Notes under the pieces: model-generated
Told to the model about the DNA's origin: nothing
Seen by the model: only the letters and a program-made list of their open reading frames with translations
Databases searched by the model: none
Program-made: the position numbers and the translations under genes
Shown here: in pieces, positions 6,970-13,644 of the stretch
Numbering within the stretch: position 1 is the first letter of the stretch
Layout of the letters: each line of letters begins with the position of its first letter
Assembly: GCA_002369525.1 (NCBI GenBank)
Contig: DFFN01000213.1
Span: 1-14,053 of the forward strand
From: Lachnoclostridium sp. UBA3775
Lineage (GTDB): Bacteria; Bacillota; Clostridia; Lachnospirales; Lachnospiraceae
DNA length: 14,053 nucleotides
Direction: 5' to 3'

Positions 6970-8305
6970 GCTTAGGGGCTTTAAGGATGTCTTCAGTTTT
7001 ACTTTTCTGCAGACACTCCGCACAAAATCCTTCCTGATCACAATGATAATAATGATACTTATCATGTTCGGCATGTCTCCTGTCATGTCGCTTGTGAGCG
7101 GTGGCAAGGACAAGAAAAGCCCTGTTGAAAAGGTATATGTTTCCGGAGAGAACATTGCCGGCATCCCGTTTGAAGATTCGGTTAAGGATGATGAAAACTT
7201 CTCCGATATAGTATTTGAAAAGCTTCCGGCCGATACCGATATGGAAAAATTTGAAGCCGAGCTTACCGACAGCAGCGATAAGACCGTTCTCCTTAAATAT
7301 GAAATCACGGAAGACGGTTTTTACATGCTTAATGCGCTGTATCCTTCCGGTTCAAAGCTTAACAGCACAAATGTTAACGATCTTGCGGTTAAGATAAAGG
7401 ACTGGTACAGTGATTACAAGGTTTCTTCACTGAACATTCCCGAAGAAACACTGAACAAGATCACAAAAGAGATAAAGGTTAAGGAAATCGAGGTAGATAA
7501 ATTCCTTAAGCCCGAAACAAAGGAAAAGATCAGCCAGAAGGAATACCAGCTTGTTTACGGTATGCTTTTCATAGCATATATGGTTATCATCATGTCCGCA
7601 AACATGGTAGGTGGCAAGATAGTCGAGGAAAAGACCAACCGCATAGTGGAATATCTGATGACGACGGTAAGACCCATGGCGCTGATACTCGGCAAGGTCG
7701 TGGCAATGCTGCTTGTGACAGTCGGGGAAATGAGCCTGATGCTGGTAGCTGCCGTGTGCGGAAACAAGCTTGCCAAGGCTCTGTTCGGTTCGAATGCCAA
7801 AAGTGCTGTAGAGAGCTTTATACCCGTAGATGCCGTTAAGTATATGTCTGTTCCGAACGTGATCCTATGCATATTCATAATCGGTGTCGGAATACTGATC
7901 TATGCTCTCCTTGCAGGCCTTTTTGCTGCAACGGTAAGCAAGATGGAAGAGCTTCAGCAGGGAATGAAGGGCTTCAATATCATTATGATAGGAAGCTTCC
8001 TTGTTGCGTTCATGGCTCTTCAGTTCATGTGGACCATCGGTATCAACCCGTTTGTAAGGTTTACTCTTTACTTCCCTTTTACCTCGGTATTTGTGCTTCC
8101 GGGATCGATATTTATCGGAAAAGCTCCGTTTGTAATGGTACTTGTGGCATGCATACTGATGCTTCTCACGGCTTTCGTTATTCTTTGGTTCGTAGGCCTC
8201 GTTTATGAAAGCATCATCGTTGCCAACGGCGCGCCGATCTCCGTCAAACAGATGATCGGGATTGCAAAAGGAAGCATGAAAAAAGGTAAGGAGGTGAAGA
8301 AGTGA
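6956..8305 (+). CDS. ABC-2 type permease 1 (NatB/YhaP-like)
   Basis: Membrane subunit of 449 residues with ABC-2 exporter topology. One helix is at about 25-48. A large extracytoplasmic domain follows (about 50-198), rich in charged residues. Five more hydrophobic segments lie at about 199-220, 241-268, 300-326, 341-362 and 391-420. The cytoplasmic motif EEKTNRIVEYLMTTVRP (about 224-240) is the characteristic loop of YhaP/NatB permeases, likely contacting the ATPase. The ATG overlaps the end of the ATPase gene by 14 bases, with AGGA about 7 bases upstream. The tail is lysine-rich. It is paralogous in layout to the next gene, so the two probably pair as a heterodimer on the ATPase. Substrate cannot be read from sequence. 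Confidence 0.9.
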   Translation: MKKSELRGFKDVFSFTFLQTLRTKSFLITMIIMILIMFGMSPVMSLVSGGKDKKSPVEKVYVSGENIAGIPFEDSVKDDENFSDIVFEKLPADTDMEKFEAELTDSSDKTVLLKYEITEDGFYMLNALYPSGSKLNSTNVNDLAVKIKDWYSDYKVSSLNIPEETLNKITKEIKVKEIEVDKFLKPETKEKISQKEYQLVYGMLFIAYMVIIMSANMVGGKIVEEKTNRIVEYLMTTVRPMALILGKVVAMLLVTVGEMSLMLVAAVCGNKLAKALFGSNAKSAVESFIPVDAVKYMSVPNVILCIFIIGVGILIYALLAGLFAATVSKMEELQQGMKGFNIIMIGSFLVAFMALQFMWTIGINPFVRFTLYFPFTSVFVLPGSIFIGKAPFVMVLVACILMLLTAFVILWFVGLVYESIIVANGAPISVKQMIGIAKGSMKKGKEVKK

Positions 8306-9639
8306 TGAAGAATAGAAAGAAATATTCGGGCTTCGGTGTGGTTTATTCCTATACGCTTAAAAGCCACATGAAAAGCAGAAAATTCATCCTCAGTACCATT
8401 TTGATCGGACTTATATTTATCATCGGTATCTGTGTTGCCATAATTCTCACTTCCAAACCCAAGAAGGAAAAGAAGTTTGAAATTGATAAGGTCTATGTCT
8501 GTGATGAGACCGGACTCGGTGTTCCCGATTATGCGGCTTACGTAAAGTTTTTCAAGGATGAAAAGCTCGGCGGCGTAAGCTTTGAGACCAAGGAAAACGG
8601 CAGGGAATTTGCGGAACAGGCAAAAGACGGAATGGATGATTTCATCCTTGTCATACAGAGCGAAAATGAGGATAAATTCCTTATAGAGCTTATTGACGGA
8701 CGAAAGGCCGGTTCGGAAGACGAAAGCGACCTTTCCGTTTTGGGAGATGCGATCCAGACCTATTTCAGAAATTATCTTTATGAAAAATCCGGTCTTGACG
8801 GAGAAGAGCTTGTTCAGCTTCTGATGCCCGTAATGACAAATGTCGGGAAAATAGGCGTTGAGGAAAACGAGGGCAAGGAGATAGTTGAGATAATTGCGGT
8901 TTTCTTCTCCATAATGAGCATTTACTTCATGGTAATATTCTACGGTGTGGGAGTGTGCTCCGAGGTCAGCATGGAAAAAACAAGCAAGCTGACGGAACAG
9001 CTTCTCGTAAGCGTCAGCCCCGATGCACTTGTTTCCGGCAAGATACTCGGTACCATTACCGCTTCGATAGCGCAGTTTTTAATCTGGCTGATCATGATCA
9101 TCGCAGGTCTGTTCGGCGGAAGTACAATTGCAACCGTAATGTATGAGCTGAAGGAAAACCGTGCAGTCTTTTATGCAAAGACTTTGGGTGAGTGGTTTGA
9201 CGGCTCCGGCTTCTCGCCTCTTGCGATAGTGCTTTCGATACTGCTCTTTATCATGGGACTTGTGCTCTATCTCCTGCTTGCGGGACTTGGCGGAAGCCTT
9301 GTGACAAAGCCTGAGGAAGCAGCAAACATGCAGATTATCTTCCTTATCCCGATGATGATCTCATTCTTTGCGGTTCTTCCCGCAATTACAAACGGAGAGG
9401 GCAGCATACCTCTGGTATTCAACCTGATACCCTTTACAGCGGCAATGTCGGCTCCCGGAACAACGCTGATCGGAACGCTTTCCGTCGGCGGAGCGTTTGC
9501 CTCGCTTATGATAATGATTGTATTGTCTTTGGTGATCCTCTGGATAGCATCAAGGATATACAAGGGTCTGCTTTTCTTTACCGGAGAGAAGCTCAGCTTT
9601 AAGATGGTTATCGGAATTTTAAAAGGAAGCAAGCAATAA
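8305..9639 (+). CDS. ABC-2 type permease 2 (NatB/YhaP-like paralogue)
   Basis: Second membrane subunit, 444 residues from the ATG at 8305. That ATG overlaps the previous stop by one base (TGATG) and follows a near-ideal AAGGAGGTG at 8288-8296. The GTG directly before it (8302) is an alternative start adding one residue. Topology matches permease 1: a helix at about 28-49, an extracytoplasmic domain (about 50-190), then hydrophobic segments at about 193-218, 245-271, 304-328, 342-361 and 391-416. The cytoplasmic loop motif is MEKTSKLTEQLLVSVSP (about 223-239), the counterpart of the first permease's EKTNRIVEYL. Sequence similarity between the two is modest, so the duplication is old. It is the last gene of the transporter operon, with a hairpin 22 bases after its stop codon. 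Confidence 0.9.
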   Translation: MKNRKKYSGFGVVYSYTLKSHMKSRKFILSTILIGLIFIIGICVAIILTSKPKKEKKFEIDKVYVCDETGLGVPDYAAYVKFFKDEKLGGVSFETKENGREFAEQAKDGMDDFILVIQSENEDKFLIELIDGRKAGSEDESDLSVLGDAIQTYFRNYLYEKSGLDGEELVQLLMPVMTNVGKIGVEENEGKEIVEIIAVFFSIMSIYFMVIFYGVGVCSEVSMEKTSKLTEQLLVSVSPDALVSGKILGTITASIAQFLIWLIMIIAGLFGGSTIATVMYELKENRAVFYAKTLGEWFDGSGFSPLAIVLSILLFIMGLVLYLLLAGLGGSLVTKPEEAANMQIIFLIPMMISFFAVLPAITNGEGSIPLVFNLIPFTAAMSAPGTTLIGTLSVGGAFASLMIMIVLSLVILWIASRIYKGLLFFTGEKLSFKMVIGILKGSKQ

Positions 9640-9660
9640 GGAATAATAATCGTTAAGTTT

Positions 9661-9691
9661 TACCCCTTGACAACATGGCTGTCAGGGGGTA
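9661..9691 (+). terminator. hairpin after the ABC operon, overlapping the murC promoter
   Basis: TACCCCTTGACA (9661-9672) pairs with TGTCAGGGGGTA (9680-9691), a 12-bp stem with one G-U pair and a 7-base loop. It starts 22 bases after the permease 2 stop. The following sequence (TCATTGTTT) is only moderately T-rich, so termination may be partial or factor-assisted. The stem is far longer than expected by chance, so a real structure is likely; its role as terminator is inferred from position. Confidence 0.65.
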
Positions 9692-9695
9692 TCAT
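9667..9695 (+). promoter_or_regulatory. murC: murC promoter built into the hairpin
   Basis: TTGACA (9667-9672) and TATCAT (9690-9695) are separated by exactly 17 bases, a perfect -35 and a 5/6 -10. The -35 is the inner end of the hairpin's left arm, and the -10 begins with the last two bases of the right arm. Transcription would start near 9702, leaving a leader of about 25 bases before the murC ATG. The spacing and match are strong evidence; activity is untested. Confidence 0.7.
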
Positions 9696-9726
9696 TGTTT
9701 AAATGATTTAATTTAGGAGTTTCATT

Positions 9727-11133
9727 ATGTTCCGTATAGATATAAATAACCCCGTGCATGTTCATTTCATCGGCATAGGCGGGATTTCAATGAGCGGCCT
9801 GGCTGTGCTGCTTGCAGGAAAAGGATTTACGATAAGCGGCTCCGACAGGAGCAAAAGCGAGATAACAAAGATGCTTGAGGAGAACGGCATCAGGGTGTTT
9901 ATTGGGCAGGGTGCCGAAAATATAGATGACGGCATTGAGCTTGTGGTTTATACCGCGGCAATCCATCCTGACAATCCCGAGTATGCGGAGTGCGTAAGAC
10001 GGGGTCTCCCGATGATGGACAGGGCAACGCTTTTAGGACAGCTCTGCGGTTTCTATAAGACCTCGATCGGTGTTGCCGGAACACACGGCAAGACCACGAC
10101 CACATCAATGCTTTCCCTGATCCTCATGGAAGCGGATACCGACCCTACGATCTCGGTGGGCGGCATACTTCCCGCGATAGGCGGTAATCTTCGTATAGGC
10201 GGAGGGGATGATTTCCTTTTCGAAGCCTGTGAGTATACCAACAGCTTCCTTAAATTTAATCCCACAGATGAAATCATACTGAATATCGAAGCCGATCATC
10301 TTGATTTTTTCAAGGATATAAACGATATACGCCACTCATTTTCCGAATATGCGGATATTCCGGGCTCGCTCGGCCATATCGTAATTAACGGCGAGATCAA
10401 AAACAGTGCCGAAATAGTCAAGAATGCAAAGGCGAGAGTTATCACCTACGGTCCTTATAATGAGAAGGAAGGACATTTCCTTCTTCCCTATGACTATAAT
10501 TTCGGCAACGTAAGCTATGACGAAAACGGTTATGCCACCTTCACGGTTTATGATTCAAAGATCGCTCCCGTGCTTAAGGACATAAAGCTTTCTGTTCCCG
10601 GTGCGCACAATGTTTCAAACGCCACGGCAGCCATTGCGCTCGCAAAGGCTCTCGATATACCCGATGATGCCATAAGACGGGGTCTTGAAGCCTGTACAGG
10701 TGCTGAGCGCCGTTTCCAGAAGAAGGGTGAGATCTGCGGCGTTACCATAATCGATGACTATGCACACCATCCCACCGAGATATCCGCGACACTTGCAACG
10801 GCGAAAAAACTCGGCAGGCCCATCTGGTGCGTATTCCAGCCGCACACCTATTCAAGGACAAAAGCACTCCGAAAGGAATTTGTCGAGGCTCTTTCTGCCG
10901 CCGACAAGGTTGTCCTGGCGCCTATATATGCCGCCAGAGAGACAGATGACGGAACCATAAGCTCGGACGATCTTTGCGAAGATCTCAGGGAAAGAGGCGT
11001 TGAAGCCTATGCTCCGGGCAATTTTGACGAGATCGAAAATTTTTTGTTGAAAAATTGTGTGAACCAAGATCTGTTGATAACTATGGGTGCCGGAGATGTT
11101 GTTAAAATAGGCGAGCACCTGCTGGGAAATTAA
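9727..11133 (+). CDS. murC: UDP-N-acetylmuramate--L-alanine ligase
   Basis: Cytoplasmic Mur ligase that joins L-alanine to UDP-N-acetylmuramate using ATP, the first amino-acid addition in peptidoglycan precursor synthesis. At 468 residues it is full length. The N-terminal Rossmann domain begins HFIGIGGISMSGLA (13-26). The ATP-binding loop is GTHGKTTT (118-125), followed by EACEYTNSFL (166-175) and the HLDFF segment (191-195). In the C-terminal half PGAHNVSNATAA (291-302), ERRF (327-330) and DDYAHHPTE (343-351) are classic MurC signatures. AGGAG lies 7 bases before the ATG at 9727. It appears to be a single-gene unit: its own promoter lies upstream and a strong intrinsic terminator follows. 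Its place directly before primosome genes joins cell-wall and replication functions only by neighbourhood. Identification is secure. Confidence 0.97.
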   Translation: MFRIDINNPVHVHFIGIGGISMSGLAVLLAGKGFTISGSDRSKSEITKMLEENGIRVFIGQGAENIDDGIELVVYTAAIHPDNPEYAECVRRGLPMMDRATLLGQLCGFYKTSIGVAGTHGKTTTTSMLSLILMEADTDPTISVGGILPAIGGNLRIGGGDDFLFEACEYTNSFLKFNPTDEIILNIEADHLDFFKDINDIRHSFSEYADIPGSLGHIVINGEIKNSAEIVKNAKARVITYGPYNEKEGHFLLPYDYNFGNVSYDENGYATFTVYDSKIAPVLKDIKLSVPGAHNVSNATAAIALAKALDIPDDAIRRGLEACTGAERRFQKKGEICGVTIIDDYAHHPTEISATLATAKKLGRPIWCVFQPHTYSRTKALRKEFVEALSAADKVVLAPIYAARETDDGTISSDDLCEDLRERGVEAYAPGNFDEIENFLLKNCVNQDLLITMGAGDVVKIGEHLLGN

Positions 11134-11144
11134 AATTGTACACT

Positions 11145-11153
11145 TTATCCACA
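11145..11153 (+). promoter_or_regulatory. DnaA box 1, TTATCCACA
   Basis: Perfect match to the DnaA box consensus TTATNCACA, 11 bases after the murC stop. Its last seven bases form the outer left arm of the murC terminator. The right arm correspondingly holds an inverted, imperfect box (TGTGGATTT, 11174-11182). Confidence 0.55.
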
Positions 11154-11185
11154 GCCACCGTGGTTGGCGGGCTGTGGATTTTTTT
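11147..11185 (+). terminator. intrinsic terminator of murC
   Basis: ATCCACAGCC (11147-11156) pairs perfectly with GGCTGTGGAT (11170-11179) around a 13-base loop, and the stem runs into seven consecutive T residues (11179-11185). It starts 13 bases after the murC stop. This is a standard rho-independent terminator, so the downstream genes should need their own promoter. Confidence 0.85.
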
Positions 11186-11244
11186 GACCCGGAAAGCCCT
11201 TAAATATCGGGAATTTCTGCTTGTCAAGTCCCAAAATATCCAAC

Positions 11245-11253
11245 TTATCCACA
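11245..11253 (+). promoter_or_regulatory. DnaA box 2, TTATCCACA
   Basis: Second perfect TTATNCACA match, in the same orientation and with the same variable base as box 1, starting exactly 100 bases later. It lies about 60 bases upstream of the extended -10 of the DnaD-like gene and is not part of an evident hairpin. That position would suit DnaA acting on this promoter. Confidence 0.6.
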
Positions 11254-11309
11254 GATGTACTCTACTGTTGTAGAACTAAAAAATTGCTATTTTCTTTTTC
11301 TGAAAAACG

Positions 11310-11318
11310 TGATATACT
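11310..11318 (+). promoter_or_regulatory. extended -10 promoter of the primosome operon
   Basis: TGATATACT (11310-11318) is an extended -10: TGN followed by TATACT, 5/6 to consensus. The -35 region at 17 bases (TTTTCT, 11290-11295) is poor, consistent with an extended -10 or activator-assisted promoter. Transcription would start near 11325, about 29 bases before the ATG. Confidence 0.6.
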
Positions 11319-11353
11319 AAGCCGGCAATGATAAAAAAGGAAGAATCGGAAGT

Positions 11354-12577
11354 ATGTGCAGGATAGTATCAGATAACAATTTAAACGGTGTTACGATAGT
11401 ACCGAACAGATTTATAGATGAATATATGGTGGACGCAGACGATAACCAGCTCAAGGTATATCTTTACCTTTTGCGCTTTCTTTATACGCCGGGGGTGGAT
11501 ATTGCCTTTGAGGCGATAGCCGAAGCACTGGATCTTACCAAGCAGAAGGTCAAGAAGGCGCTTAAGTACTGGGAAGGTCTTGGCATCCTGCATTACCGTG
11601 AGGATGCCGGCGGAAACATTGACAGGATATACATGGCTCCTCTTGACAGTGTCGGAGCCGATAAGCATACGGAAGACGAAAAGGAAGAGGAGAAGTCCGG
11701 AGAAAAGGCTGAAGAAAAAGCTGAGGAAAAGGCTGAAGTTGAGCCCGGTGAAAAGCCCGTAAAAGCAGATATCGAAGCCTTCAGGGCCGGTAAAAAGGTA
11801 GAAGTATATCTTCCCGAGGATTATACCAGGAAACAGCTGGACATTCTTTCTCTTGACGAGACCTTCAAGAAAATAACGGAAGAGATAGAGGAAAAATATT
11901 ATTTCCCTTACCAGCTTGTACGCGAAGATATCGTGCTTCTTGCCGGAGTATATGAATCCATAGGCTTTTCCGAGAAGATGATTGACTATCTCTATTCCTA
12001 CTGCCGTGAGCGCAAGAAAGAGAACATGTCAAACAAGGCTTTTACCAACTTCGTAAAAAAAGTGGCGGTAAGCTGGGCCGAAAAGGGCTTAAAAACACCC
12101 GAGGAACAGCAGGCATCCGAGCAGATGAGCGGAAAGCTTTACTATGAGATAATCAAGGTCCTCGGACTTCGCGGAAATCCCTTGCCAAAAGGCCAGAATG
12201 ATGAGATCAATAAATGGATATATGAATACCAGCTGCCGGGTGATGTGATACTCACAGCATGCAACAGGGCCATAGATCTTGAAAAGGAAAAACCCTTCGG
12301 CTATACCAAAAAGAAGCTGACTGAGTGGCATGAGAAGGATGTTAAGAGCCTTGAGGATGTCGAAAAGCTTGATAAGAAGAATAAAGACAGCGCAGACAAG
12401 GAAAGAAAAGGGAAGAAACAGCCCTATAACAGCTTTACCGATTATGATTATAAAAAGATGAGCGATAAAGAAAACGAAGAACTGGTTGCCAGACTCATGA
12501 AGAAGAACGAGAATTCGGGTTCGGCCGCAAAGCTTGAGGAAAGGCTTGCAGGCAGCAAGACAAAGAAAGAGGCATGA
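11354..12577 (+). CDS. DnaD-domain replication initiation protein
   Basis: Primosome-type protein of 407 residues, expected to bind DNA and help load the replicative helicase at the origin or restarting forks. Residues 1-95 resemble the DnaD N-terminal winged helix (TIVPNRFIDEYM, KVYLYLLRFLY, KALKYWEGLGIL). A low-complexity Glu/Lys linker with EEKA/GEKA repeats follows (about 104-136). Two consecutive DnaD C-terminal (DDBH2-like) helical units appear at about 185-250 (ending in VAVSWAEKGLKTPEE) and 262-335 (NEINKWIYEY-type, ending in KKKLTEWHEKDV). Classical Bacillus DnaD has one such unit in about 230 residues, so this is a longer Clostridia-style form. The tail has the PYNSFTDYDY element often seen in the family. 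AAGGAA lies 11 bases before the ATG. The stop is followed 1 base later by the loader ATG. Confidence 0.88.
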   Translation: MCRIVSDNNLNGVTIVPNRFIDEYMVDADDNQLKVYLYLLRFLYTPGVDIAFEAIAEALDLTKQKVKKALKYWEGLGILHYREDAGGNIDRIYMAPLDSVGADKHTEDEKEEEKSGEKAEEKAEEKAEVEPGEKPVKADIEAFRAGKKVEVYLPEDYTRKQLDILSLDETFKKITEEIEEKYYFPYQLVREDIVLLAGVYESIGFSEKMIDYLYSYCRERKKENMSNKAFTNFVKKVAVSWAEKGLKTPEEQQASEQMSGKLYYEIIKVLGLRGNPLPKGQNDEINKWIYEYQLPGDVILTACNRAIDLEKEKPFGYTKKKLTEWHEKDVKSLEDVEKLDKKNKDSADKERKGKKQPYNSFTDYDYKKMSDKENEELVARLMKKNENSGSAAKLEERLAGSKTKKEA

Positions 12578-12578
12578 T

Positions 12579-13556
12579 ATGCTCAGCAATTCACAATATA
12601 ACGAAATTGAAAGAATATATGATGCCCGCAGAAAAGCTTCCAGGGATTTAAAGGATGCCAGGAGCAAGGAATTAAGGGAAAAATTTCCGTTTATTGCCGA
12701 AATCGAAGATAAGATAATAACCGAATCGATAAAGGCGGGCAGACTTGCGATCGCAGGCGATCTGTCGGCACTTAAGGAGCTTGAGCGGAATAACGGCCAG
12801 CTGATAGACAGCAAAAGGGAATACCTTGCAAAAAACGGTTATCCGGAGGATTATCTTGACGATGTATATGAATGTCCTAAATGCAAGGATACCGGCAAAA
12901 TTGACGGAAAACACTGCGAATGCTTTTACAGGACTGTTATCGATCATTTTTATATGCCGGATGACAGACGTGAGCTTTTAATGAAGGAAAGCTTCCAGAC
13001 CTTTGATGTTAATCTTTACAGCAGGGAGAAGGACGAGGACGATCCCGAATCAAAAAGCGATTACGATATCATGTCGGATTCGGTGAATGCCGCTCTTGAT
13101 TTTGCGGAAGGCTTTGAACATAATTACCGCAATCTCCTGATCACAGGAGAATCGGGAACAGGAAAAACCTTCCTGGCGAACTGCATCGCAGGAGCACTGA
13201 TAGAAAAAAATATCGGCGTGCTTTATATGCCCGCTTACGAGCTTTTCAGCCTGTTTTCAAAAGCGACCTTTTCAAGAAACGAAGAAGGAAGAGGAGCTGA
13301 AGAGGAAAAGGAGATTGTTTATTCGGCTGACTGCCTGATAATAGACGATCTCGGAACCGAACTTACCAATTCCTTTGTGACCACAGAGCTTTTTGCCTGC
13401 ATGGAAAAAAGGGATCTGGCGAGAAAGTCAACGGTCATAACGACCAACCTGTCCTTCCCCGATATCGAAAGGAGATATTCGGACAGAATAAAATCGAGAC
13501 TGGTCGGAAATTACCAGTACCTGATCATGCCCGGAAAAGATAACCGGGAAGAATGA
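12579..13556 (+). CDS. DnaI/DnaC-like AAA+ helicase loader
   Basis: ATP-binding protein of 325 residues, probably the loader that places the replicative helicase on DNA. A helical N-terminal region (1-90) is followed by a Cys4 zinc-binding candidate, CPKC at 99-102 with C113 and C115, matching the DnaI-type element. The AAA+ domain has Walker A GESGTGKT (190-197), Walker B LIIDD (253-257), a sensor-1 Asn in TTNLS (N290), and Arg-finger candidates in SDRIKSRL (303-307). I chose the ATG at 12579, preceded by AAAGAGG 6 bases upstream; an in-frame upstream codon at 12534 would lie inside the DnaD-like gene. The ATG comes 1 base after that gene's stop, so the two are almost certainly cotranscribed and act together. 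IstB, a transposition relative, is less likely because of the Cys4 element and the context. Confidence 0.9.
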   Translation: MLSNSQYNEIERIYDARRKASRDLKDARSKELREKFPFIAEIEDKIITESIKAGRLAIAGDLSALKELERNNGQLIDSKREYLAKNGYPEDYLDDVYECPKCKDTGKIDGKHCECFYRTVIDHFYMPDDRRELLMKESFQTFDVNLYSREKDEDDPESKSDYDIMSDSVNAALDFAEGFEHNYRNLLITGESGTGKTFLANCIAGALIEKNIGVLYMPAYELFSLFSKATFSRNEEGRGAEEEKEIVYSADCLIIDDLGTELTNSFVTTELFACMEKRDLARKSTVITTNLSFPDIERRYSDRIKSRLVGNYQYLIMPGKDNREE

Positions 13557-13584
13557 TAGTATATTGTTATCGGGAAGACTGATA
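13545..13584. repeat. 14-base direct repeat across the loader stop codon
   Basis: CGGGAAGAATGATA (13545-13558) and CGGGAAGACTGATA (13571-13584) differ at one of 14 positions and are offset by 26 bases. The first copy includes the last codons and stop of the helicase loader gene, the second lies just before the probable prs -10. It may be a small duplication at the 3' end of the gene or a paired binding site. Confidence 0.5.
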
Positions 13585-13593
13585 AGATATAAA
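13564..13593 (+). promoter_or_regulatory. possible promoter of the PRPP synthetase gene
   Basis: TTGTTA (13564-13569) and TATAAA (13588-13593) are 18 bases apart, 4/6 and 5/6 matches. Transcription would begin about 25 bases before the ATG. The second copy of the 14-base direct repeat lies between the two elements. A small GCAG-caagg-CTGC hairpin (13601-13613) sits just before the RBS. No terminator separates the loader gene, so cotranscription is also possible. Confidence 0.45.
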
Positions 13594-13615
13594 TGTTTAC
13601 GCAGCAAGGCTGCAG

Positions 13616-13644
13616 AAGGAGGATATATGTCCCAGGAGGATATG
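13616..13644 (+). promoter_or_regulatory. two consecutive in-frame RBS-start units of prs
   Basis: AAGGAGG (13616-13622) precedes the ATG at 13627 by 4 bases. A second AGGAGG (13634-13639) precedes an in-frame ATG at 13642 by 2 bases. The two blocks are near copies (GGAGGATATATG and GGAGGATATG). The first has the more usable spacing, so I annotate the gene from 13627. Confidence 0.5.

Noticed and set aside
11134..11353. DnaA boxes as a replication origin
   Set aside because: Only two perfect boxes, no dnaA or dnaN gene beside them, and no long AT-rich unwinding region; a regulatory role is more likely.
12579..13556. IstB-type transposon helper
   Set aside because: No transposase or terminal repeats are present; the Cys4 element and the DnaD-like partner fit a replication loader.
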